Origin: Kitasatospora purpeofusca
Lineage (GTDB): Bacteria; Actinomycetota; Actinomycetes; Streptomycetales; Streptomycetaceae
Assembly: GCF_000718025.1 (NCBI RefSeq)
Contig: NZ_JODS01000013.1
Span: forward strand, 62,001 to 126,000
Reading direction: 5' to 3'
DNA: 64,000 nt
Under the pieces are notes generated by a model, which saw only the letters and a list, made by a program, of their open reading frames with translations, ran no database searches and had not been told where the DNA came from. Numbering within the stretch: position 1 is the first letter of the stretch; every line of letters starts with the position of its first letter. The translations under genes and the position numbers were made by a program. Below are positions 49,406 through 58,352 of the stretch, one piece after another.

Positions 49406-50962
49406 ATGGGGGAGAGCGGGGCGCCGGACGTCCGGCGCCGCCAGCGGCTCGCGCTGGCGACGCTGTGCACCACCATGTTCATGTCCATGCTGGACAACGT
49501 CATCGTCAACAACGCCCTGCCGCGCATCGGCCAGGACCTCGACGCGGGCATCACCGGCCTCCAGTGGGTCGCCGAGGGCTACAGCCTGGTCTTCGCCGCC
49601 CTGCTGCTCACCGGCGGCGCGCTCGGCGACCGGTACGGCCGCACCGCCGTGTTCCGGCTCGGCCTGGCGCTGTTCACGCTGGGATCGGCCGCCGGGGCCC
49701 TGGCCGGAACGGTCGGGACCCTGGTCGCCGCCCGGATGCTCCAGGGCGTCGGCGCCGCGCTGCTCACCCCCGGCAGCCTCGCCATCCTGCGGCACGTGTT
49801 CACCGACGAACGGGAACGCACCCGCGCCATCGGCCGCTGGTCCGGCGTCTCCGCGCTCGGCCTCTCGGTCGGCCCGGTGGTCGGCGGCCCGATGGTGGAG
49901 GCCTTCGGCTGGGCGAGCGTCTTCTGGATCAACGTCCCGATCGGCGTCGCCGCACTCGTCCTGTCGGCCCGGGTCCTGCCGGTCGTCCCGTCCCGGGCCC
50001 GGCGGATCGACCTCGGCGGCCTGGTGCTCTCGGCGCTCGGCCTCGGCGCGGCCGTCCACACCCTGGTCGAGGGCCCGGACCGCGGCTGGACCGACGGCCG
50101 GGTGCTCACCACGGCGGCGCTCGCGGTGCTGCTGCTGACGGCGTTCCTGCTGCTGGAACTGCGGATCGCCGAGCCGATGCTCGACCTCCGGCTGTTCCGC
50201 GACGGCGTGCTCGGCGGCGCGCTGCTGGGCGGATTCGCGGTGAGCTTCGGAATGTTCGGCGCGCTGTTCTTCCTGCCGCTGCTGATGCAGGGCGTCCTGG
50301 ACTGGTCCCCGACCGCCGCCGGCCTCGCCGGGCTGCCGATGACGGCCATGATCGTCGTCGCGGGTCCGGTCTCGGCGCGGCTGACCGGCCGGTACGGGCC
50401 CCGGATCCCGCTGGTCCTCGGCATCGCCCTGTGCGCGTTCGGCCTCGCCGGCCTGTCCCGGTACGGCGAGAACGCCCACTACGCCGAGTACCTGTGGACG
50501 CTCTTCGTGCTCGGCCTGGGGATGGGGATGACCTTCACCCCGGTCTCGATCGCCGTCCTCCAGCGGGTCGCCCCGGAGCGGATCGGCACCGCCTCGGCGA
50601 CCGTCAACACCCTGCGCGAGCTCGGCGGCGTGCTCGGCATCGCCGTCCTCGGCGCCGTCCTGACCCACCGCCTGGCCGACTCCCTGTCCGGCCTCGGCCT
50701 ACCGCCCGAGACTCTGACCGCCGCCACCGCGCCGGGCGCGGGCACCGCCGCGCTGCCCGGACCGGTCCGGTCGGCCGTCGAGGCCGCCTTCACCGACGGC
50801 ATCCAGCTCGCCCTGCGCTGCGGCTCCGCCGCCCTGGCCCTGGCCGCCGTCCTGGTCGCCCTGCTGCTGCGCCGTGCCGCGACCCGACCGGAGGGGCCGC
50901 AGGGCCCGGCCGTCGCAGCCCGACCCCGCCCGGAGGTCCCGGCCGGCGCCCGCCCGGAGTGA
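49406..50962 (+). CDS. DHA2-family MFS multidrug efflux transporter
   Basis: A 518-residue exporter with about 14 membrane segments (EmrB/QacA/DHA2 type). Motif A LTGGALGDRYGRTAVFR, motif C GLSVGPVVGGPMVEAFGW and the DHA2 start MFMSMLDNVIVNNALPRI are present. The ATG at 49406 follows CGAGAGGAACG. It is regulated by the adjacent TetR through two operators. Proton-driven export of a hydrophobic drug, dye or metabolite is the usual role. Confidence 0.94.
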   Translation: MGESGAPDVRRRQRLALATLCTTMFMSMLDNVIVNNALPRIGQDLDAGITGLQWVAEGYSLVFAALLLTGGALGDRYGRTAVFRLGLALFTLGSAAGALAGTVGTLVAARMLQGVGAALLTPGSLAILRHVFTDERERTRAIGRWSGVSALGLSVGPVVGGPMVEAFGWASVFWINVPIGVAALVLSARVLPVVPSRARRIDLGGLVLSALGLGAAVHTLVEGPDRGWTDGRVLTTAALAVLLLTAFLLLELRIAEPMLDLRLFRDGVLGGALLGGFAVSFGMFGALFFLPLLMQGVLDWSPTAAGLAGLPMTAMIVVAGPVSARLTGRYGPRIPLVLGIALCAFGLAGLSRYGENAHYAEYLWTLFVLGLGMGMTFTPVSIAVLQRVAPERIGTASATVNTLRELGGVLGIAVLGAVLTHRLADSLSGLGLPPETLTAATAPGAGTAALPGPVRSAVEAAFTDGIQLALRCGSAALALAAVLVALLLRRAATRPEGPQGPAVAARPRPEVPAGARPE

Positions 50963-51020
50963 GCGGCGCCCGCCCGGGACGAGCGGCGCGCCGCCGACGG
51001 CGCATCGCTACCCCGGGCGG

Positions 51021-51803
51021 TCAGCGGAAGACGGCGATCGCGTGGACCTCCAGCACCGCCTCGGCGGCGTCCCAGCCGTGGACCGTGCCGAGGCAGTACC
51101 CCGCGCGGGTCTGGGCGCCGGCCTCGGAGTCGCTCAGCCCCGGCCGGGTGCAGGTCACCCGCACCCGCCCCGTCCGGGAGAGGTCGCCGGGCGGGGCGTA
51201 CCGGGCCATGAAGACCAGGTCGCCCTCGGTGGCGCCGGGCGCGGCCTCGACGGCCTGGAACTTCCCCCGGAGCAGCACATAGGCCTCCGCCTGGGAGAGC
51301 CGGACGCCCGGCGGTCGCGGCCCGGACTCCTCGACCGCGTCGAGGGACCGCGCCAGCGCGCGGTTCTTCCGGACGGTACCGGTCAGCAGATTGGCGTGGA
51401 TGATGCCGTCCCGGTCGTCGAGCGCCTTGATGATGACGCCGATCACGTCGATCGGGGCATCGCTCCGCACGTACCTGCTGATCCGCTCCTCCGCGGCCTC
51501 CGTGCCGATGCCGACCGTCGTGCCGGGCAGCTCGCCGCCGAAGTGCAGGTTGCGGGTGATCCGTTGTTCGACCTCCTGGGTCAGGGCAGCGGTGTAGCGG
51601 CCCATCCGGTAGATGTCCATGACGGCCTTGTCGTCCAGGTGGACGCACGCCTTGGTGGTGACGTCCACACCGGCGGGCGGCCGGTTGCGGCGCAGCTCCC
51701 GCCCGGCGATGGCGAGGAGCGCGACCAGGCACCCGAACGCCACCAGCCAGGCGGTGAGTTCGAGCCGGTGGACGCCCCAGGAGTGCTCGTCGAGGATGGT
51801 CAC
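51021..51803 (-). CDS. Membrane-anchored protein of unknown function
   Basis: A 260-residue protein. One N-terminal membrane helix (about 15-36, LTAWLVAFGCLVALLAIAG) followed by a soluble, presumably outside, domain (VIGVIIKALDDRDGIIHANL, RARSLDAVEESG, GRVRVTCTRPGLSDS). I do not recognise it. It is the last gene of the three-gene leftward operon, 10 bp after the binding protein. Confidence 0.7.
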   Translation of the reverse strand: MTILDEHSWGVHRLELTAWLVAFGCLVALLAIAGRELRRNRPPAGVDVTTKACVHLDDKAVMDIYRMGRYTAALTQEVEQRITRNLHFGGELPGTTVGIGTEAAEERISRYVRSDAPIDVIGVIIKALDDRDGIIHANLLTGTVRKNRALARSLDAVEESGPRPPGVRLSQAEAYVLLRGKFQAVEAAPGATEGDLVFMARYAPPGDLSRTGRVRVTCTRPGLSDSEAGAQTRAGYCLGTVHGWDAAEAVLEVHAIAVFR

Positions 51804-51813
51804 TGGTCCCCTT

Positions 51814-52941
51814 TCACGAGGTCCGGGAGGGTGCCGGGGATCGGGACCGCCCGGTGGCGGTCGCCGGGATGTCGGCCTCGTACTGGGCGAGGAGCCGCTG
51901 GACGACCTCGGGCCGGTCGGGGAAGTAGAGGGCGTTGCCGATCGGCCGCTCCAGCCGCGGGTCCCGGGCGACGGTCGGGTCGACCGGGCGGCGCAGCGTG
52001 AGCTGCATGATCTTCTTCTGTGCGGCGGGTGCGAGCAGCCAGGCGAGCACCCGGTCGTAGGCGGCGCGCTTCGCCGGGTCGAGCAGCAGCAGCGGGTAGT
52101 CGGACAGCACGATGCCGTCCTGCGGGTAGACGAGGTCCAGCGGTTCGCGCAGCCGCCCGTCCCCGCCGAGGGCGAGCAGGTCCGACTCGTAGGCGATCAC
52201 CGCGTCGGTGTCGTCCTGGTGGGCGAGGTAGCTGTCGACCAGGGCGTGGCTGGACGGCGCGGAGAGGGTCCGGCCGGCCAGGAAGCCGCGGACCTGGTCC
52301 TGGGTGACGTCCTCGGGGCGCAGCGCCTCACCGGTTCCGGCACCGGCGGTCGCCACGGCGACCAGGGCGGCGAGGCCGCTGTGGGCGACGGTCGGGTCGG
52401 TCATGGCGTAGCGCAGCTGCCCGCGCTCGGCCGCGCCGGCGATGTCGGCCCAGGACGGCGGCCGTTCGCCGCGGCCGTGCCACAGGCGCTCCGCGGTGCT
52501 CCGCTTCACCCCGAGGACCAGGGGCGACATCATGGTGCGGGTCGAGGGCGGGGCACCGGTCCCGCCGGCCGCCTTGAGGTTGAGCCGCAGCCAGCGGTCG
52601 GAGGAGAGCCAGGCGAGGTCGTGCCGGTCGGTCCGGCCGGAGCCGAGGAGGTTGCTCGCGCTCACGGTGCCGCCGTAATCCATCCGCAGGGTGATCCCGG
52701 TGGCGCGGCGCAGTTCGTCCAGGACCGGCCGCAGGTCGGTCAGTTCGGCGCTGGCCAGCACGGTCAGGGTGGTGCGGGCGGGTGCGTCCGAACCGCAGGC
52801 GGCCAGCGGTCCCGCGGAGCAGAGGAGCAGGAGCAGGGCCAGCAGTGCCCGGGCGTGCAGCCGGGCGTGCGGCCGGGCGTGCGGCCGGTCGCGACCGGCG
52901 CGCTCCCGGCGGCGGTGGCGCCACCGGGCGGGCCGGTTCAC
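51814..52941 (-). CDS. Extracellular solute-binding-like lipoprotein
   Basis: A 375-residue lipoprotein. A long basic His/Arg-rich N-terminus precedes the hydrophobic segment ALLALLLLLCSAGPLAAC (lipobox LAAC). The mature domain has a type II periplasmic-binding pattern (TLTVLASAELTDLRPVLDEL, ITLRMDYGGTVSASNLLGSG, DLAWLSSDRWLRLNLK) with a molybdate/sulfate- or iron-binding feel. No ABC permease or ATPase accompanies it, so it probably works with the neighbouring membrane proteins instead. The start overlaps the preceding gene's stop (ATGA). Confidence 0.8.
   Translation of the reverse strand: MNRPARWRHRRRERAGRDRPHARPHARLHARALLALLLLLCSAGPLAACGSDAPARTTLTVLASAELTDLRPVLDELRRATGITLRMDYGGTVSASNLLGSGRTDRHDLAWLSSDRWLRLNLKAAGGTGAPPSTRTMMSPLVLGVKRSTAERLWHGRGERPPSWADIAGAAERGQLRYAMTDPTVAHSGLAALVAVATAGAGTGEALRPEDVTQDQVRGFLAGRTLSAPSSHALVDSYLAHQDDTDAVIAYESDLLALGGDGRLREPLDLVYPQDGIVLSDYPLLLLDPAKRAAYDRVLAWLLAPAAQKKIMQLTLRRPVDPTVARDPRLERPIGNALYFPDRPEVVQRLLAQYEADIPATATGRSRSPAPSRTS
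52850..52885. repeat. 12-bp tandem repeat in the lipoprotein signal region
   Basis: Three units of CGGGCGTGCRGC inside the solute-binding-like gene, coding for the Ala-Arg-Pro/Leu-His repeat before its hydrophobic signal segment. In frame. Confidence 0.85.
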
Positions 52942-54160
52942 GGTGTCGCTCCCGGGGCGGGAGTTTCGGGGCCGGTCGGGCAGTCGCCGACCTCGCGCAC
53001 CATCCGGTTCAGGACCTCCTGGCTCGGCATGACGGTCCTGGTGTCGTCGGTCCGGGTGTCCGGTACCGGGATGCCGCGGTCGCCCAGGTACTTCTTGAAC
53101 TCGCCGGAGTCCGTGTCGTCGCCGATGGTGCGGAAGCCGAGCGCCACGGCGCGCTCCCGCAGGCGCCGGTCGCGGATGAGCAGGTCACCGAGCCGGTCCG
53201 CCTCGGGGCGGAGCGAGATGAACTGCGGCCGGGTGATGAACTGGAAGGTCGGGTAGAGCAGGACGCGCGAGGTGTCGAGTTCCTTCCTGGTGTCGTGGAA
53301 GTGGGCCTGGTAGGCGAGGTACTGGTGCTCGTAGACGACCACCACGGGGGCGATGCCGCGTCCCTCGGGGCTGGAGTACGGGCCGAACACGTCCACGCCG
53401 GGCATGCCCTGCGCCGAGAGCAGGGGCTTGATCCGGGCGGCGAGTTCGTCGGCGCCCGCGTCCTCGGGGACCTGGCCCCCGTTCCTGGTGAAGGCGACCT
53501 GGGCCAGGAAGGTCTCGGCCGAGTTCGACTGGCAGATGTGGGAGGTCTGGGCGACCACCACGTTCCCGTTGGTGGTGCCGTGGCGCTGGATGTCGAGATC
53601 GTTCCACGTCCGGTGCTCCTCCCCCTTGGTCAGGAAGGCGGCGAGGTCGAGGCTGTAGTACAGCGGTTCGTCGCCGCGGTCGGGGCGGTACTGCGGGGTG
53701 GCGATCCCCTTGTTCTCCAGCGTCCGGGCGTAGTCCCGGTAGGTCGCGAGCACGAGCGGACTGACGAACGGGTTGTAGGTCTTGGAGTAGCCGTTGTCCC
53801 GTTTCAGGCGGGCGATGATGTCGTTGGCGGCCGGCCGGAGGGGAAGAGGAAGGAGAGCCGGAAGTAGTCGCCGTGGACCAGCTCCTGCGATCCGGCAACG
53901 GTGACGTGGACCCGGATGCGGTGGCGCAGCAGCAGCCGCTGGACCTCCGGGTCGTCGAAGAAGTCCCCCTTGGAGCCCGTGCGGCCCTCCAGGACGAGGA
54001 TCCGGTCGAAGGGCAGCAGCAGGTTTCCGGACAGTGCCAGGGAGGTGGTGCAGCCGAGGAGGAGCGCCAGCAGCGTGGCGACGGTAGCGACGAACCGCGG
54101 GCGCCTGCGCACGATCGAGCGCTGCCTTCTGATCGCCAGTCTCGGTTCTTCAACTGTCAT
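52938..54160 (-). pseudogene. Membrane-anchored protein, frameshifted
   Basis: Two frames join into one gene. The first (start ATG 54160, MTVEEPRLAIRR) holds a membrane helix (FVATVATLLALLLGCTTSLA) and a domain (ILVLEGRTGSKGDFFDDPEV). It runs off frame at about 53821-53840 (FPSGRP then a stop), where the -1/+2 frame continues ANDIIARLKRDNGYSKTYNP and stays open to 52938. The C-terminal part (MLATYRDYARTL, CQSNSAETFLAQVAF, GIPVPDTRTDDTR) is well coded. The break lies in a GGCC repeat, so it may be a real slippage mutation, a sequencing error, or programmed. It is first in the three-gene operon; its stop overlaps the next start (ATGA). The family is unknown to me. Confidence 0.7.
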
Positions 54161-54270
54161 TCCCTCATGCATGACTGACACTGTGTCAGGGGCTGCGCCG
54201 GGCGGGCGGCCGAAGACCGGAGTTCACCGGATGGTTGCCCCGCGGTTCTGTCGGCCGCCGGCGCCGGGGC

Positions 54271-55089
54271 TCAGCCGATCCCCTCCACCGAGGTCTGGGC
54301 GGCGTGGGCGAGTTCCTTCCGCGCCGCCCAGCGGCGGGCCGGGTCGGCCGCCGGAGCCGGGACGGGCGGGCGGAAGCTCAGTTCGGCCACCAGGCCGCGC
54401 ACGGCGACCACCCGGGCCAGCGAGGTGACCAGGTCGTCCTCGCCGACGAAGGCGGGGGTGCTGGTGGCGTGCCCGTCGGCCAGCCGGTAGCGGATCGAGA
54501 CGGGCTGGACGGCGGCGCCGGAGCGGACGGCGGCCTCGAAGAAGGCCGGGCGGAACCGCCCGCTCTCCCGGCCGCACCAGGTGGACCCCTCCGGGAACAC
54601 GATCACCGGGTGGCCGGCCCGCAGCCGGTCGGCCACCTCGCCGACGGCCGCCGGCAGGGCCCGCAGCCGGTCGCGGTCCAGGAACACGGCCCCGCCCCGG
54701 GCGACCAGTCGCCCCAGCACCGGCCAGTCCCGGATCTCGGTCTTGGCGACCGAACGGCCGGGCCGGACGGCGGCGATCAGCGGGATGTCCAGCCAGGAGA
54801 CGTGGTTGGCCACCAGCAGCACCCCGCCCCGGGCGGCCGGGGCCGGACCGGGCACGATCCGCACCGCGACGCCCAGCGCGCCGAGCAGCCCGCGCGCCCA
54901 GAACCGGGTCAGCGCGCCGCGCGGGCCCTGCGGCAGCAGCCGCACCGGCGGGATCAGCGCCAGCCCCGCCACGAGCAGCACCAGGAAGCCCGCCAGCCGC
55001 AGCACCCGGCGGGGGAGGGCGACGGTCGGCGCCGGGTCGGTCAGACAGGCCTCCGGGGTGCAGGAGGCCGTCGGCAGCCAGACGCTCAT
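54271..55089 (-). CDS. olsA: Lysophospholipid/lyso-ornithine-lipid acyltransferase (PlsC-like)
   Basis: A 272-residue PlsC-family acyltransferase: a hydrophobic N-terminal segment, HX4D motif NHVSWLD (His 101-Asp 106 region), VFPEGSTWCG, then IRYRL. Such enzymes put the second acyl chain on lyso-lipids at the membrane. Together with the gene before it (an N-acyltransferase overlapping by ATGA), this is the classical ornithine-lipid pair, in which OlsA adds the ester-linked chain to lyso-ornithine lipid. Specificity is by context; it could also act on lyso-phosphatidate. Confidence 0.85.
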   Translation of the reverse strand: MSVWLPTASCTPEACLTDPAPTVALPRRVLRLAGFLVLLVAGLALIPPVRLLPQGPRGALTRFWARGLLGALGVAVRIVPGPAPAARGGVLLVANHVSWLDIPLIAAVRPGRSVAKTEIRDWPVLGRLVARGGAVFLDRDRLRALPAAVGEVADRLRAGHPVIVFPEGSTWCGRESGRFRPAFFEAAVRSGAAVQPVSIRYRLADGHATSTPAFVGEDDLVTSLARVVAVRGLVAELSFRPPVPAPAADPARRWAARKELAHAAQTSVEGIG

Positions 55090-56000
55090 GAGGCCGGCCC
55101 CTCGTCCACCGGTCCCGCCTCCGCCGCGCCCGCCGCCTCGGGGGCCGTGCCCGCGCCCGGGGCCGCCGCCGCGCCCACGCCGCCGACGCCGGACAGGAAG
55201 TGCCGCAGGTAGCGCGGGTCGGTGCGCTCCAGCGACAGCAGGACGTACAGGTCGGCGCAGTCGAAGTCCGGGTCGTGCGCCGGCGCGCCGCAGACCCAGG
55301 CGCCCAACCGGAGGTAGCCGCGGAGCAGGGCCGGCAGCGGTGCCCGGTCGGCCCGGGTCACGCCGGTGGCGTCCCAGGGGCGGTGCGGGGCGACCCGGTA
55401 CTGCTCGGGGGCGAGGTGCTTGGCGGCGACGGTGTCCCAGACCCGGGCGGCGGTGGCGCCGCCGTCCTCCAGGGAGATCGAGCAGCAGCCGCCCACCCAG
55501 GTGTTGCCGGTGTCGGCGAGGTAGCGGGCGATGCCGCCCCACATGAGGTTGATGACGGCGCCGTTGCCCCGGTGCTCGGCGGCGATGCAGGAGCGGCCGA
55601 GCTCGACCAGCCCGGGCCGCAGCGGCGCGAGGTTGCCGAGGTCGAACTCGCCGTCCGAGTAGAGCCGGCCGGCCCGGCGGGCGGCCTCGGGGCGCAGCAG
55701 CCGGTAGGTGCCGACGACGGCGCCGTCCTCGCCCTCGCGGACGAGCAGGTGGTCGCAGAAGTCGTCGAACGGGTCGACGTCCAGCCCCGGGACGGTGCTC
55801 CGCAGGGTGGCGCCGAGCTCGTCGGCGAAGACCTGGTGGCGCAGCCGCTGGGCGGCGCGGACGTCGGCCTCGTCGCGGGCCAGCGAGACGGTGTAGACGG
55901 CGGAGGCGGAGCCGGACGCGGCGGCCGGGCGCGCGGCGGGCACCGGGGTGGCCCGGGTGGGGGTGACTGCGGTCGGAGTGTACGTGGGGACGGTGGTCAT
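55086..56000 (-). CDS. olsB: Ornithine-lipid N-acyltransferase (OlsB-like GNAT)
   Basis: A 304-residue GNAT-fold acyltransferase. The core begins YTVSLARDEADVRAAQRLRH and continues VGTYRLLRPEAARRAG, ELGRSCIAAEHRGN, INLMWGGIARYL, the pattern of OlsB-type enzymes, which transfer a hydroxyacyl chain from ACP to ornithine. It has Ala/Pro-rich tails at both ends. The ATG is at 56000. It overlaps the PlsC-like gene by ATGA, so both are made together. Ornithine lipids replace phospholipids under phosphate limitation; no PHO box was identified upstream. Confidence 0.85.
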   Translation of the reverse strand: MTTVPTYTPTAVTPTRATPVPAARPAAASGSASAVYTVSLARDEADVRAAQRLRHQVFADELGATLRSTVPGLDVDPFDDFCDHLLVREGEDGAVVGTYRLLRPEAARRAGRLYSDGEFDLGNLAPLRPGLVELGRSCIAAEHRGNGAVINLMWGGIARYLADTGNTWVGGCCSISLEDGGATAARVWDTVAAKHLAPEQYRVAPHRPWDATGVTRADRAPLPALLRGYLRLGAWVCGAPAHDPDFDCADLYVLLSLERTDPRYLRHFLSGVGGVGAAAAPGAGTAPEAAGAAEAGPVDEGPAS

Positions 56001-56230
56001 GGCAGACCCTCCAGGGCAGCACGGACGACGGCGGCCACGGCGTTCCGTGGCAGCGGCCCGGGTCGGACCCGTACAGTCGGATCCGCGAACCGGCACCCGT
56101 ATGTCTCTCCAAGTCCGCTGGCATCCACGTTGCCGTTCGGCGGAGCGCAGATGTGCACCTGCTGAATGCGACCACCCGACGTGTGCGGGACACCTGTTGG
56201 GCACCGCGGCGCCGCCCTATCCTCCGCTGC

Positions 56231-56695
56231 ATGGGGTGGAATCCGGGGGCGGGACTCTGGCGGACCTTTGCCAGCGACATGACAGACGTATTGGTGTGCC
56301 AGGCGGCGGCGACGGGCGGACTCACCGTCGTGTACGTACTGGCGCGGGCGGTGGGGCTGGCGCCCTCGCCGTGGTGGTGCCTGGTGGTGGCGATGGCCGT
56401 CGCCCTGCACCTGGTCGGCGAGCGCTGCTGGGAGGACGACCGGCGGCCGAGGGCGGCGCTGGTGGCGCTGGCCGTGGCACTGGCGGTCGCGATGGCGCCG
56501 TACCTGGTGCTGGGCGCGACCCTGGGGTGGGCCGAGGCGCAGGCGGCGGACACCTACGCCTCGGGCGCGATGGCGGGCGGGCTGCTGCTCGCCGGGTACG
56601 TGGCGCGCGCCGTGCACGCGCTGCGCAGCGGCGGGTACCCGCCGCGCCCCGCCGTCGTCCCCACCCCTGCGCCGGGCGCGGGCGGGGGTGGTTAG
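56231..56695 (+). CDS. Small multi-pass membrane protein
   Basis: A 154-residue protein with four hydrophobic segments (VLVCQAAATGGLTVVYVLA, WWCLVVAMAVALHLV, LVALAVALAVAMAPYLVL, AMAGGLLLAGYVARAVHAL) and a Pro/Gly-rich cytosolic tail. The start at 56231 gives MGWNPGAGLW; an ATG at 56279 is possible. It faces the ornithine-lipid operon divergently. Family unknown. Confidence 0.7.
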   Translation: MGWNPGAGLWRTFASDMTDVLVCQAAATGGLTVVYVLARAVGLAPSPWWCLVVAMAVALHLVGERCWEDDRRPRAALVALAVALAVAMAPYLVLGATLGWAEAQAADTYASGAMAGGLLLAGYVARAVHALRSGGYPPRPAVVPTPAPGAGGGG

Positions 56696-56761
56696 GAGGG
56701 CGGAGACTGTCCGGCGGGCGCGGCGGGCGCAGCGGAGCTCGAACGGTGGGGAGGGCGGGGC

Positions 56762-58141
56762 TCAGTACACCCGCCACCCCTGCGGGTCGACGCCGCCCGG
56801 GACGGCCCCGGCGGGCCCGTACGGCTCGCGGGTGAACACGAAGGAGCCGATGTCCAGATGGCTCACCGAGCCGTCGTCGGCCCGGACCACCCGCAGGGTC
56901 TCGCCCGCGTAGTAGTCGTCCAGGCCGGTCCAGGTGCCGTCCGCCTCGGCCCGGAAGCGCCCGGCCCGGCCGGCCCGGCCGAGCACCGACAGCTCCAGCC
57001 CCCGGTCCGCCGTGAGCCGCAGGCTGTGCGGCGCGGCGCCCCAGTACCAGGGGCCGGTCAGGGCCAGCAGCTGCTCGTCGAACTCGGCCAGCGGGCGCCA
57101 GGGCTCGGGGATCCGCGGCTCGTGCTGCGCGGTGAGCGCCAGCAGCTCGGCGGCGACGTGCGCGGTGCGCGGGCCACTGGTGGAGTTGGCGAAGACGATC
57201 GCGGCCAGGCCGTCCGTCTCGCTCACCCACAGCCCGGCGGTGAAGCCCGGCATCGAGCCGGAGTGCCCGTGCAGGATCCGGCCGTCGTGCTGGACCAGCT
57301 GGAGGCCGAGGCCGTACGTCTCGCTCCAGTCGCCGGGCTCGGGGGCGACGGCGGGGCGGCGCATCTCGGCCACGGTGTCGGCGGACAGCACCTGCTCGTG
57401 GCCGGAGGCCAGGAAGGCGGCCCACTTGGCGAGGTCGGCGACGGTGGACCAGAGCTGGCCCGCCGGGGCCATCAGGCCGGTGTCGGTGAGCGGCTCGGGC
57501 AGCAGCACATCGGCCCACGGGTGGACGGCGAAGCCGCCCGCGTGCGGGTGCTCGGGCAGCAGCCCGGTGCGGTCCATGCCGAGCGGCGCCAGGACCTCGC
57601 GGCGCAGCACCTCGCCCCAGGGCTCGCCGCGCAGGCGCTCGACCAGTGCGCCGAGCAGCGCGTAGGTGGGGTTGGAGTAGTGGTGGACCCGCCCGGCCGG
57701 GTGCCGCAGCGGCCGCTCGGCCTCCAGGATGTCGGCGAGGTCGGGGCGCAGCGCGCCGTCGGTCCGCTCCCACCAGGGGCCCGGGGTCTCGGAGGCGAGG
57801 CCGGCCGAGTGCGAGAGCAGCTGGGCGACGGTGGCGCCGTCGGCGGGCGTGCCCGGCAGGTGGCGCCCCAGCGGGTCGGCGAGGTCGAGCAGGCCCTCGT
57901 CCCGCAGTCGCAGCACGAGCACGGCGACGAAGGTCTTGGTGATCGAGCCGATCCGGTACTGGACGTCGGTGGTCGGCGCGTGGCCGTCGACCATGCTGCG
58001 GGCGCCGCTCCAGACCAGCCGCCCGTCCCGGAGCACACCGGCGACCATCGAGGGGGTGCGGCCCTCGGACTGGGCGACGGCCAGGCGGTGCAGCAGCGCG
58101 CGGCGGGTGGTGGGGAGCAGTTCGTCGGACAGGTCGGTCAT
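56762..58141 (-). CDS. Serine hydrolase of the beta-lactamase class C family
   Basis: A 459-residue protein: SxxK as GSITKTF (Ser near 66), YxN as HYSN, and a late HGHSGSMPG in place of KTG. The C-terminal part (about 340-459) is an extra beta-rich domain seen in D-amino-peptidase-like members. There is no signal peptide, so it is cytosolic. The start at 58141 is chosen for GAGG 5-6 bases upstream; 58195 is an alternative. Likely an esterase or D-aminopeptidase, not a resistance beta-lactamase. Confidence 0.87.
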   Translation of the reverse strand: MTDLSDELLPTTRRALLHRLAVAQSEGRTPSMVAGVLRDGRLVWSGARSMVDGHAPTTDVQYRIGSITKTFVAVLVLRLRDEGLLDLADPLGRHLPGTPADGATVAQLLSHSAGLASETPGPWWERTDGALRPDLADILEAERPLRHPAGRVHHYSNPTYALLGALVERLRGEPWGEVLRREVLAPLGMDRTGLLPEHPHAGGFAVHPWADVLLPEPLTDTGLMAPAGQLWSTVADLAKWAAFLASGHEQVLSADTVAEMRRPAVAPEPGDWSETYGLGLQLVQHDGRILHGHSGSMPGFTAGLWVSETDGLAAIVFANSTSGPRTAHVAAELLALTAQHEPRIPEPWRPLAEFDEQLLALTGPWYWGAAPHSLRLTADRGLELSVLGRAGRAGRFRAEADGTWTGLDDYYAGETLRVVRADDGSVSHLDIGSFVFTREPYGPAGAVPGGVDPQGWRVY

Positions 58142-58352
58142 CTGGTCCTCTGCGACGGTTTCGGGGGATTCAGGGGATTCGGCCCGCGGTGCCATGGCGC
58201 CGCCGCCTCAACCTAGTTCGATCACGTTCGGTCCTCCACCCATTTTCGCGCGGACCGTACGGGCGGCCGGGTGACCCGGCGGCGTGGCACCACGACCCGT
58301 CCGGGCCCGGCTCCTAGGGTCCGTCTGACCGCCGACCACCTTACGGAGCGTC

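Noticed and set aside
56762..58141. Beta-lactam resistance gene
   Set aside because: SxxK and YxN are present but there is no signal peptide and the late motif is HxG rather than KTG; an esterase/peptidase role is likelier.
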